From Aerococcus viridans (GTDB lineage Bacteria; Bacillota; Bacilli; Lactobacillales; Aerococcaceae), in the NCBI RefSeq assembly GCF_002083135.2, contig NZ_NBTM02000001.1, positions 124,001-188,000 of the forward strand: a stretch of 64,000 bases of DNA, read 5' to 3'. The notes below the pieces were generated by a model. It did not search any database and was not told the DNA's origin. It saw only the letters and a program-made list of their open reading frames with translations. This document shows positions 17,540 to 24,941 of the stretch, piece by piece. How positions within the stretch are numbered: the stretch's first letter is position 1; every line of letters begins with the position of its first letter. Both the position numbers and the translations under genes were made by a program.

Positions 17540-17797
17540 GTCTATCTTATGTCTATCGACGAGGATAGACACCCCTTATCCTTACTCCCCCAATCGATTC
17601 AGCGTCTAAAATTTAAAATGTAAGCGTAGTTTTCACTCTAATATTATTATATATATTTACTACTTTTTATTATTTTTTTCTTTAAATATATAAAAGGAAT
17701 AAAAGTAAGATAGACAAGATAGACAACCTCTATAAACACCGTCATATCAACGTTTGAGTGTCTATCATTGTGTCTATCGAGTTGTCTACTGTCTATC
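17540..17797. repeat. GTCTATC/GATAGAC iteron-like repeats
   Basis: Eight exact copies of the 7-mer in both orientations: 17,540, 17,551, 17,564 (inverted), 17,709 and 17,718 (inverted), 17,760, 17,772 and 17,791, plus a near-copy at 17,784. They flank a very AT-rich segment (17,600-17,700). Short repeats around an AT-rich unwinding element next to the initiator/helicase gene are typical of phage origins; the origin call is inference. Confidence 0.6.
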
Positions 17798-17865
17798 CTC
17801 AACCCGTAAAAATGACCATTTTTATAACTTATTTAGTATAAAAAACCAAGAAATCTGCTAATTTG

Positions 17866-18016
17866 CTGGTCGATTTTGACCAGACATTTTATAACTTTTG
17901 TGGTCGATGTTGATATATCAAGGTTCATTTGACCACGAAAATGAGTGTCTGGTCGATTTTGACCACGAAAACAGTCAATTCTCTGGTCAATTTAACTTTT
18001 TAGTTATCATTTGACC
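17866..18016. repeat. TGGTC...GACCA inverted-repeat array
   Basis: CTGGTC-GATTTT-GACCAG (17,866-17,883) and TGGTC-GATTTT-GACCA (17,950-17,965) are nearly identical hairpin-type sites. GTGGTC/GACCAC arms at 17,900 and 17,931 and TGGTC/GACCA arms at 17,984 and 18,012 make four pairs. A 12-bp palindrome TTGATATATCAA is at 17,910-17,921. The array reaches into the end of the primase-helicase gene. It probably binds an initiator or regulator. Confidence 0.6.
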
Positions 18017-19905
18017 AAAACGAATATTTGTTGTCTTTTACCATTTATCCTAGATTGTTTGGTTTCGTATCCCTCATAACTACAAATATATCTACTGAAT
18101 GAAACTTTACTTACTGCTTTTAATCCTGAATCATAACACCACTGAGAGTAGTCAGTGTAAACTTCAGCAACTAACTCACCATCGATATCTGTTGTTTTGA
18201 GGTAACCAATGATTGGGTTGTTCTCTTCTTTGAATTTATCCAACTCATCTTGAACACCAGCAGGTTCTGTAAATTTCTTACGCTCTATTACATCCAACAT
18301 GCCATCAAGTGCTAACTGTGCCATGTACTCTAATGCTTCAGGCGATAGCAGCTTATCAATAATCGTTGGGTCATAGTCTGGGTCTTGCGAACTGAACTTA
18401 GCCCGTAAAGGTACGATGCAAATACGTCTTAAGAAACCATCAGAAGTATCATTGAATCGTGGTATGTCATTCGCACTGAATATTAATTTACTGTAATTCT
18501 TCAAGTCAAACGGATCTTTACCTTTTCGCTCCACTGATAACGGCTCACCTGTTACTAATTTCTTAAGTACAGATGTCTCATTGATGTAAGCCTTACTGAT
18601 ATCATCACCAATGTTTGCTAACTTCCCAAAGATTTCAGCGGTTTTAAATCGTTCATCCACTTCCCGGATGTCTAAGGACGATACGTTATCATTACCTAAC
18701 ATGTGTCTTAACATAGTTAGCAGCGTTGACTTACCATTAGAACCTTTACCTTTGAGGATAAAAAACTTCCCAATTTCATTACGTCTGTATAGTGTGTAGC
18801 CAAACATTTCTTCTATTAAACTACGAATTTTCCTATCCTTAGTAGATATTTTATCTAGCATATGATCAACCGCTTCACAGTAAGACTCTTCGTTATATCT
18901 AACTGGCAACTTATTAGTTGATATAATTTTAGGCGAGTGTGGCATGAGTATGTCATCAACGTAGTCATAGATACCATTAGCGAATACGATGTACCTCGTA
19001 TCACTGAACTGTTTGACTGGCGCTTTTAACTTTATGTAAGCTAACACTTCTTGTCTGTTATTGCGTTTGAGTGTAGGTATTTCTTTTATCATGAAGCGTT
19101 CGATATGATCATCGCCTAGGACATACACACCAGCTTCATAGATATGTAAGTTGTTTTGAATACTGATGATGTTGTACTCATTAATGAGATAATCTCCAAA
19201 CTTATCATGTAGAAACGTCTTACCTTCGTAAAACGACTGTTTCTTAAATGCTTCATCACGAAGGATAGTTTTAAGTTCTCTTGGTTTAAGCGGTTTAATA
19301 GCTAGGTATTCGTTGATAATTTTAATCGTTTCTGCAATTTCATCTTTAGATAAGCTATTCCGCTGCAATTTTAAAATGTAGTTGTAAAAGGTTTGATTTC
19401 GATTACCTTCGCTGATACCATTTAAACCCTCACCAGCATCTTCATCACTTTTCTGTTTTCTTAGCGGTAATAACCATGCAGGTAAATCAGTTAGTTCATC
19501 TGCTTCAGTAATTAATTCACGCTTATCACCATCTATTTTAATTGGGTCAGCAGTCCACTTACTACCGATTTTATAATCAGTCAACATATCGATGTTACTG
19601 AACCATTTAATTTTGTTGGAATTAATAGATGAGTTCTTAAAGTAAAAATGTATACCGTTAGGTGTTTCTCTCGAGATAACTGGTATTTCCTTATCTTCAA
19701 GGATATCAAGTAGTAACTCAGCTTGTTCAATGTCATCGATGTCAACCATGACTACATCATCTTTTAAGATACCAACGAACGAATCTGATTTACGCACTGT
19801 TTCAAATGCTAGGAATTTTGCTTTGTCTTTTGGCTTACCAGCATGCTTGCCGTTACCTCTTAAGAAGCCTTTGTATAATAGATCATTGACTGTTTGCTCT
19901 GACAA
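18007..19905 (-). CDS. Phage primase/SF3 helicase (D5-like)
   Basis: A 632-residue replication protein. The N-terminal domain has the primase-polymerase-like pair VMVDIDD and NGIHFYFKNS. A PriCT-like helical region is near 165-220. The D5-type helicase follows with Walker A GKGSNGKST near 385, Walker B LANIGDDI, and sensor LIFSANDIPRFND. A C-terminal winged-helix-like domain (SFSRYICSYEG) may bind the nearby repeats. It should prime and unwind at the prophage origin. TTG start behind AAAGGAGGTGC. The repeat arrays lie directly downstream. Confidence 0.9.
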   Translation of the reverse strand: MSEQTVNDLLYKGFLRGNGKHAGKPKDKAKFLAFETVRKSDSFVGILKDDVVMVDIDDIEQAELLLDILEDKEIPVISRETPNGIHFYFKNSSINSNKIKWFSNIDMLTDYKIGSKWTADPIKIDGDKRELITEADELTDLPAWLLPLRKQKSDEDAGEGLNGISEGNRNQTFYNYILKLQRNSLSKDEIAETIKIINEYLAIKPLKPRELKTILRDEAFKKQSFYEGKTFLHDKFGDYLINEYNIISIQNNLHIYEAGVYVLGDDHIERFMIKEIPTLKRNNRQEVLAYIKLKAPVKQFSDTRYIVFANGIYDYVDDILMPHSPKIISTNKLPVRYNEESYCEAVDHMLDKISTKDRKIRSLIEEMFGYTLYRRNEIGKFFILKGKGSNGKSTLLTMLRHMLGNDNVSSLDIREVDERFKTAEIFGKLANIGDDISKAYINETSVLKKLVTGEPLSVERKGKDPFDLKNYSKLIFSANDIPRFNDTSDGFLRRICIVPLRAKFSSQDPDYDPTIIDKLLSPEALEYMAQLALDGMLDVIERKKFTEPAGVQDELDKFKEENNPIIGYLKTTDIDGELVAEVYTDYSQWCYDSGLKAVSKVSFSRYICSYEGYETKQSRINGKRQQIFVLVK

Positions 19906-19979
19906 AGAGTAGCACCTCCTTTCTATTATGGAATTATTATCAATTTCAATATATAATTCTCCATATGGAGGCGATTATA

Positions 19980-20807
19980 TTGAAAGAAGAATCATTAAAA
20001 TATATATTGAAAGTAATACAAGTAAATTCTGAAAAAGATTTGAGTAGCTTCATTTTCGACATTGGAATTGATAAAGATGAAATTATCAGTCTTTTATCAG
20101 AACTTGAAAAACTTGAGTATATATATGTTCCAGAAGGTCGAGATGTAATAATACAAACCTACGCCGGTCCAGAAGTTGACCCTGATATTAAATTAACCTA
20201 TTCTGGAGAAAAGTTTTTGGACGATAAACAAGCTGATTACAAATCGATACTTAAATTAATTAAAGATAATAGATTACAAGATGATTCTCTTTCGTATCTA
20301 ACGAGATATGATTTCTCTAATGATTTAAGAGCATTACAACATGAAGGCGTAATCGAAACAAGTAATGGTAAAAGTATTATCGCTTATTTTGGTGATGACG
20401 GTTTGATTATTCACCCTTCTATTTTCATTACTGTAAGTGGTCAAAGAATGTTAGGAGATATAATGGATAAAGAGCGCGGAACAAATTACAATTTTAACGG
20501 TGGAAATATCAATTTTAGTAATAATAATTCGGGAACTATAAATCAAAACCAAAACAACTTGAATCAAATCAATTCTCAAGCAGAAATGTATGAATATGTT
20601 CAAGATGAAATGGGAAAAAGAGATATAAGAACACTTATAGAATTACTTGAAGAAATCCAAAGAGGAGAAGATAAGAATACCTTATTAGATCGCTTCAACG
20701 GATTCTTACAAAAGTACGCACCAATTGGAAATTTATTAACAACCTCAGCTGGATTTATCCATAATAACCTTCCACAAATTATAGAAAAAATAAGTACTTT
20801 CCTTTAA
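19980..20807 (+). CDS. Plus-strand hypothetical protein with two winged-helix-like domains
   Basis: Runs against the minus-strand replication genes, so it is likely a cargo gene. A GGAGG ribosome site at 19,967-19,971 lies inside the longer reading frame (ATG at 19,965) and 8 bases before this TTG, so I choose TTG (275 residues). Residues ~1-65 and ~75-160 each look like a winged helix. Next comes an Asn/Gly-rich linker (NFNGGNINFSNNNSGTINQ), a helical segment and a hydrophobic C-terminal helix (SAGFIHNNLPQIIEKIS). I do not recognise the family. A TATAAT at 19,952 could serve as promoter. Immunity or defence is possible but unproven. Confidence 0.7.
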   Translation: MKEESLKYILKVIQVNSEKDLSSFIFDIGIDKDEIISLLSELEKLEYIYVPEGRDVIIQTYAGPEVDPDIKLTYSGEKFLDDKQADYKSILKLIKDNRLQDDSLSYLTRYDFSNDLRALQHEGVIETSNGKSIIAYFGDDGLIIHPSIFITVSGQRMLGDIMDKERGTNYNFNGGNINFSNNNSGTINQNQNNLNQINSQAEMYEYVQDEMGKRDIRTLIELLEEIQRGEDKNTLLDRFNGFLQKYAPIGNLLTTSAGFIHNNLPQIIEKISTFL

Positions 20808-20830
20808 GCAAGCTTAACCGCTTGCTTTTC
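20802..20830. terminator. Bidirectional terminator
   Basis: A perfect 8-bp stem AAGCAAGC/GCTTGCTT with a TTAACC loop, followed by TTTTC on the plus strand and AAAG on the other side. It separates the plus-strand 275-residue gene from the minus-strand glutaredoxin gene. Confidence 0.8.
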
Positions 20831-21079
20831 TTATACTTTCAGTTTAGCCAATTCTTCCGCATTAAAACCTTGAAACTCATATTTGATACCGTCAGCGTCT
20901 GTAACTTCAATTACTGGCATTGACTGGTACCCTAAATCCTCTTTAACATATTTTAAAGCTTCTGAACTCTCTTCTACATTGACTTCTGTATAAGGTACAT
21001 TCGCCCACTTTAACCAGCGCTTTACGTTCTCACAAATTCCACATTCATACTTTGAAAACACTGTTACTTGTTTAGTCAT
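20831..21079 (-). CDS. Glutaredoxin-like protein (NrdH type)
   Basis: An 82-residue thioredoxin-fold protein with a CGIC redox motif at the end of strand 1 (YECGICENVKRWL), a cis-Pro in QSMPVIEV and a final FQGFNAEELAKL helix. Such phage proteins can supply electrons to ribonucleotide reductase. No reductase gene is in the window, so it would use the host enzyme. Confidence 0.85.
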   Translation of the reverse strand: MTKQVTVFSKYECGICENVKRWLKWANVPYTEVNVEESSEALKYVKEDLGYQSMPVIEVTDADGIKYEFQGFNAEELAKLKV

Positions 21080-21082
21080 AAT

Positions 21083-21373
21083 TTATCCTTCCTTATCTGT
21101 GATTGAGATAGCAGAAACATTCTTACCAACCGACTTCTCGATAAAATCCTCTGCATTATCAATCAATATGCTGTCAATTCTTTGCCTTTTTGTTAATGGT
21201 AAGTCAGAGTATGTAATAGGAAAATGAATGCTCAAACCCATATCTTTTGATAAGTCATAAATGTGCTGCGCTTGCTGAAACGTGCTACAAAGGATATATC
21301 CTTTATTTTCACTAGCAAGCTTAATCATGTCGTAAGTTTTCCCTTGACCTCTGCCTTTATAAATAACTTTCAT
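21083..21373 (-). CDS. Small P-loop ATPase-like protein
   Basis: A 96-residue protein whose N-terminus is a strand plus Walker A (VIYKGRGQGKT), followed by YILCSTFQQAQHIY and a Walker-B-like SILIDNAEDF. It resembles the small P-loop proteins often seen in phage replication regions; the role is unknown. A longer start exists, but ATG at 21,373 places the P-loop at the usual distance from the start. It overlaps the upstream 58-residue gene by 17 bases. Confidence 0.65.
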   Translation of the reverse strand: MKVIYKGRGQGKTYDMIKLASENKGYILCSTFQQAQHIYDLSKDMGLSIHFPITYSDLPLTKRQRIDSILIDNAEDFIEKSVGKNVSAISITDKEG

Positions 21374-21533
21374 AATTATCCACATCTCCAAATGTTTTCT
21401 TGATTTCAATCTCAACAATTTCAGTCTTTAAATCTTTGTGTATCTTATCCGTCACATGCTGCTCGTTTTTAGCTTCGATGTTTTGGTAGGTGTGTTTACC
21501 ATCATTAGTTATTACAACTGCGTCATACGTCAT
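21357..21533 (-). CDS. 58-residue hypothetical protein
   Basis: A short frame (MTYDAVVITNDGKHTY ... FGDVDNYESYL) that starts at an ATG sharing its A with the stop of the upstream frame (TAATG), so it is translationally coupled. Alternating polar/hydrophobic residues suggest a small beta-sheet then a helix. No family recognised. Confidence 0.6.
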   Translation of the reverse strand: MTYDAVVITNDGKHTYQNIEAKNEQHVTDKIHKDLKTEIVEIEIKKTFGDVDNYESYL

Positions 21534-21688
21534 TATTTTCTGTTTTCTCCACCATTTTCGTAAGTTGCCAGTAATTCAGAAATTTTGGTTGGCTCTTCGT
21601 CAGACCATTTAACTTCAGGGAGGTTGTCTTTTTCGATTAATGAACTATCGTTTACCCATGTATCCCAAACCTCAATATTTTCATACTT
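21533..21688 (-). pseudogene. Orphaned C-terminal segment of the DUF1599 gene after an in-frame stop
   Basis: Directly after the TAA at 21,689-21,691 the same frame stays open for 51 codons (KYENIEVWDTW ... ENGGENRK) before a TAA that overlaps the next gene's ATG. It has no start codon and no ribosome site. The composition (W, D, E, Y) continues that of the gene before it. It is best explained as the real 3' end of that gene cut off by a nonsense change (GAA or CAA to TAA). Confidence 0.6.
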
Positions 21689-22165
21689 TTATGGAGCACC
21701 CTCATAAACGTACAATTCACCGTCATAATCTCTTGCAAACCACTCGAACCCATCATGTTTCAAGTCTTTCAACAAGTTCAACCGACCTTTGTACACTTTG
21801 CCTTTATATACACCAGCAATTGGCTTCACAGGTAGTTCAGTCTTAAACACTGGTCCACCGTCTGCATACGCTATTACAGTTTCAATTGGTTTCTTATCAT
21901 CATTATCTTGCAACTCAATCAATGTCATTACAGCATAATTGGCTAAGTCCATTAGCGTATCTTCAATACGTTCATCATCAACACGCTGGTCTTTAGTTGC
22001 GAGTGATTTCAAACGATTGGTTTTGTCAGAGATACGTGTAATTGCTGAGATAATACCTAGTTCAGCAAAGGTTTGACCGAATGCGTCACCATAGTCGTGG
22101 TTTTTAGCGCTATATAATTCAGACATTTCAGTTATGATATTATTGAATTCTCGTTGTTTGTCCAT
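21689..22165 (-). CDS. DUF1599-like (nucleotide modification-associated) protein, probably truncated
   Basis: A 158-residue protein. The N-terminal ~95 residues (ITEMSELYSAKNHDYGDAF, DKTNRLKSLA, IEDTLMDLANYAV) match DUF1599, a family linked to phage nucleotide metabolism. The C-terminal part (LLKDLKHDGFEWFARD, GELYVYEGAP) is a separate small domain and stops early compared with the open frame beyond it. AGGAG precedes the ATG. If the TAA were read through, the product would have about 210 residues. Confidence 0.72.
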   Translation of the reverse strand: MDKQREFNNIITEMSELYSAKNHDYGDAFGQTFAELGIISAITRISDKTNRLKSLATKDQRVDDERIEDTLMDLANYAVMTLIELQDNDDKKPIETVIAYADGGPVFKTELPVKPIAGVYKGKVYKGRLNLLKDLKHDGFEWFARDYDGELYVYEGAP

Positions 22166-22176
22166 TTCAAACTCTC

Positions 22177-22707
22177 CTAAGCTCTTACTTTCTTAATCAT
22201 CTGCCAAGATACTTTTGAACCGCGTGTTGCGATGTTTCTAAAAGTGATTACTTCTTTAGCTCGTTTACGCTTTTTAGCTTCAGTTGTTTCATCACGTAAC
22301 AGTAAGTCATCTTGGTAATAATCTTTAAATCTTAAATATTCAACCCAACTGGATAGGACGACTTCATTCCGTTCAATGCGGCTGATACGATCATCGCTTG
22401 TTTTCAAATCAATAGCTGCTTGTTTACGTGTAATTTCTCGTTGAGCACGTAATTTCTTAATCCGATTACCATCAACCAACCCTACTGTATTTAGTCGCTT
22501 TTGGTATAATCGTAAATTTTCTAAACTGTTCCAATCATATCCATATACTTTCCCAATCGCTTTTTGTAAGTTATTGGATAATTTATTTGTTTCTTTGGAA
22601 GTTGCAATCCATTGATATGGTATGTCTGCTTGTTTAGAAATTTCTGCTCCCGTAACACCATAGTTAAATTGTAGTAAATCGAATGTATCGAATACCGTAT
22701 ATCCCAT
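22177..22707 (-). CDS. Helix-turn-helix protein, XRE-like
   Basis: A 176-residue protein with a central lambda-repressor-type HTH at about 82-118 (IKKLRAQREITRKQAA, then DDRISRIERNEV). The N-terminal half also looks HTH-like (GVTGAEISKQADIPYQWI). A basic C-terminus (KKRKRAKEV) follows. It lies inside the replication operon between the polymerase and DUF1599 genes. The role is unknown; it may regulate DNA modification or replication genes. Confidence 0.65.
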   Translation of the reverse strand: MGYTVFDTFDLLQFNYGVTGAEISKQADIPYQWIATSKETNKLSNNLQKAIGKVYGYDWNSLENLRLYQKRLNTVGLVDGNRIKKLRAQREITRKQAAIDLKTSDDRISRIERNEVVLSSWVEYLRFKDYYQDDLLLRDETTEAKKRKRAKEVITFRNIATRGSKVSWQMIKKVRA

Positions 22708-22727
22708 TCTTAATCCCTCCTATATTT

Positions 22728-24443
22728 TTAAAATGGCAACATGTCATCTGTAAGTTCATCCGGCTTAATATAATCAATTGTTTTGGCTTTAAAATCATTA
22801 ATCCGACTCCATGCTTCAGCAATGTACCAGGTATAGTCTAAATACTCTGGTATTGTCTTACCTCGAACGTCACCATTATCGATAAACACCAACTCTGGTA
22901 TACCAGCTATTGAATGTAACCCATTCGATTTAACAGCTTTTAATTCATTGTGCTGTAAGCTATCTGAAGCGAATACCCTGTATACTTTACCTGTATACTC
23001 TAAGTACCCATATCTAGCCCCAATGCTTCCATTCGGCAATCTAACGACTTTTTGAAAGTCCATTAAGTCATTGCTTGAGAATATCGTTTCTTCTGGTTTC
23101 TTACCATTTAGCAAATATTCAACTACCGCCTTATTCAATATTGGCAAGTCATTGTCATACTTACTCAACTCTTTGGTATACGCACCTACTCGATGCACCT
23201 CGTCACCAATCAAAATATAATTATTTACATCTTTTAATATCACACGATCTATTTCTTTGAAATCTAATTTGATACCGTATAAATCTTCCCATTCAGCACA
23301 TATCTCATCAATCACATCAAAGTCATCATATTCAATCAAAATACCGTCTGTGTTGCTGAACAATATCCTGCAGTCGTCTGCTAACATTTCCATGAGTTCT
23401 ACCAGCAATACTTGACCAGTCGCTACTATACTGTTACGCATTTTAAGGTCATACAGTTTGTTAAAGTTATCTCCCATCGCTCCGTAAGTATTATTGATTA
23501 GTTTTTTATATGCCTGTGCTTTTCGCTTATTACCTACATCCTTGTAAGCCAATCGCTTATCATAAACTTCATTAAATTTATCTCGATTCATTAAGTTCCT
23601 ACTATATAAGTCATACTCAATCATCAGCGTTGGGTAATAACTAATAGCATCTATCAGTAAGTAGTTACCCTTACTGTTCATCGGTTCAACACAACCGTGT
23701 ATACCACCGCCAGCTATTCGATGCTGAACACCTTGCTTCACGTAATAGGTTTCCTGGTCTTCATCAAATATACCCTCAAACCAATCTGCTATTTCATTCG
23801 CCATATCAGTGTTAACTTCTGGCAGTATTAAGTCATACTTATCAGCTTGTTCTTCGCCTAGTCCTTGTCTAGCACCAAATACTAAACTAGCCAATTGGCT
23901 ATAAGACTTGCTGATATGCTTAAGGTTTAATTTGAAGCTGTTTAAAATTTCTAGTTTTGTTTCGAATTCCTCGACATCGTCCATGAATACTTCAATGGTC
24001 TCAGATACGTCATGCCTACAATAAAATTCTGTTAACTCAATTTCTTTTTCAGTTAATTTCCTATCTAAATTGAAATCGACTTGTGTTTCTTCAATATCAT
24101 GACCAGCATGTGCTTCTGATTCTTTCAATGAGCGTTTAGGTTTTTGAACGTCATAAACATTTAGCGAAAATAGCTTGAAGTCGTCTGTGTATTGCCAACC
24201 AAAATTGTCGCCATTGATAATGTAGTCAGATATTGCGTATGGATTAATACCTAGCAATATGCCCTTTAAAATGTATTGGTCATAGCCTTTAATGTTGCTA
24301 CCTATCCAAACGCCTTTAATGTGCTTCTCGTACAATCTTGATAATGCAGCAGTGTCATTCACTATCACAATTGGCTCTGTATATGGTATCTCTACCACAC
24401 ACAGCCAATCATGTTTAAATACTTCAAAATCAATAAACAACAT
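22728..24443 (-). CDS. DNA polymerase, family B-like
   Basis: A 571-residue polymerase. The exonuclease region has LFIDFEVF (Exo I), GSNIKGYD (Exo II) and EFYCRHDVSE (Exo III). Motif A is DAISYYP near residue 266, motif B KLINNTYG near 314, and motif C FSNTDG near 362. Motif C thus has Asn where classical family B enzymes have the first Asp of DTD; the catalytic Asp remains. It would replicate prophage DNA with the D5-like helicase-primase and the DUF669 protein. The start is 2 bases after the DUF669 stop. Confidence 0.85.
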   Translation of the reverse strand: MLFIDFEVFKHDWLCVVEIPYTEPIVIVNDTAALSRLYEKHIKGVWIGSNIKGYDQYILKGILLGINPYAISDYIINGDNFGWQYTDDFKLFSLNVYDVQKPKRSLKESEAHAGHDIEETQVDFNLDRKLTEKEIELTEFYCRHDVSETIEVFMDDVEEFETKLEILNSFKLNLKHISKSYSQLASLVFGARQGLGEEQADKYDLILPEVNTDMANEIADWFEGIFDEDQETYYVKQGVQHRIAGGGIHGCVEPMNSKGNYLLIDAISYYPTLMIEYDLYSRNLMNRDKFNEVYDKRLAYKDVGNKRKAQAYKKLINNTYGAMGDNFNKLYDLKMRNSIVATGQVLLVELMEMLADDCRILFSNTDGILIEYDDFDVIDEICAEWEDLYGIKLDFKEIDRVILKDVNNYILIGDEVHRVGAYTKELSKYDNDLPILNKAVVEYLLNGKKPEETIFSSNDLMDFQKVVRLPNGSIGARYGYLEYTGKVYRVFASDSLQHNELKAVKSNGLHSIAGIPELVFIDNGDVRGKTIPEYLDYTWYIAEAWSRINDFKAKTIDYIKPDELTDDMLPF

Positions 24444-24445
24444 AA

Positions 24446-24916
24446 TTATTCAACTTCAAAAATGTCTGTGATTTCGTAAGTGTCGTAACCTTTCTTGTTC
24501 TCGCCTTTCTTTAATAAATATTCGAATTGCCCATCAATATCCTTGTAAATAGTTTTGATTAATTCTGCATATTGAGAGAATGACTCAAAATTAACTTCGG
24601 ACTTGTCTGCATCCCATAGGTTACGCAACATAGTGTTTGCACCATTTACTTGCATACCGAAGTAATCAACTGATGGGTTCATTACCTGGTTAAAGAAGAT
24701 TAATTGATTCTTATAACTACCTTCCAAAATCTTGAAGCGAATAGTCATCATTGGATCACCTTTTTTGGTTTCCTTCAGTTCCATTTCAACCACCTCAACT
24801 TCGTATTCCCCATTTGGAATCTCTGGGAAATCTCCACCATTTTCAGCTGCTTCATTTACTGCTTCTTGTAATGCATCTAAATCTAAGTCTTTATCAAATT
24901 TATTCCAGTTAGTCAT
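24446..24916 (-). CDS. DUF669 protein, probable ssDNA-binding accessory
   Basis: A 156-residue acidic protein with the DUF669 pattern: IPNGEYEVEVVEMEL, MTIRFKILEGSYKNQLIFF and YDTYEITDIFEVE at the C-terminus. In Gram-positive phages it lies with single-strand annealing or recombinase genes and polymerases, and is thought to bind single-stranded DNA. Here it lies between polymerase and nuclease-ATPase genes. Confidence 0.82.
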   Translation of the reverse strand: MTNWNKFDKDLDLDALQEAVNEAAENGGDFPEIPNGEYEVEVVEMELKETKKGDPMMTIRFKILEGSYKNQLIFFNQVMNPSVDYFGMQVNGANTMLRNLWDADKSEVNFESFSQYAELIKTIYKDIDGQFEYLLKKGENKKGYDTYEITDIFEVE

Positions 24917-24941
24917 AATATATTTCCTCCTATGTTATCTA

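Noticed and set aside
17530-18020. Repeat arrays considered as CRISPR
   Set aside because: Repeats are 7-18 bp, occur in both orientations, and have irregular spacing; no cas genes near.
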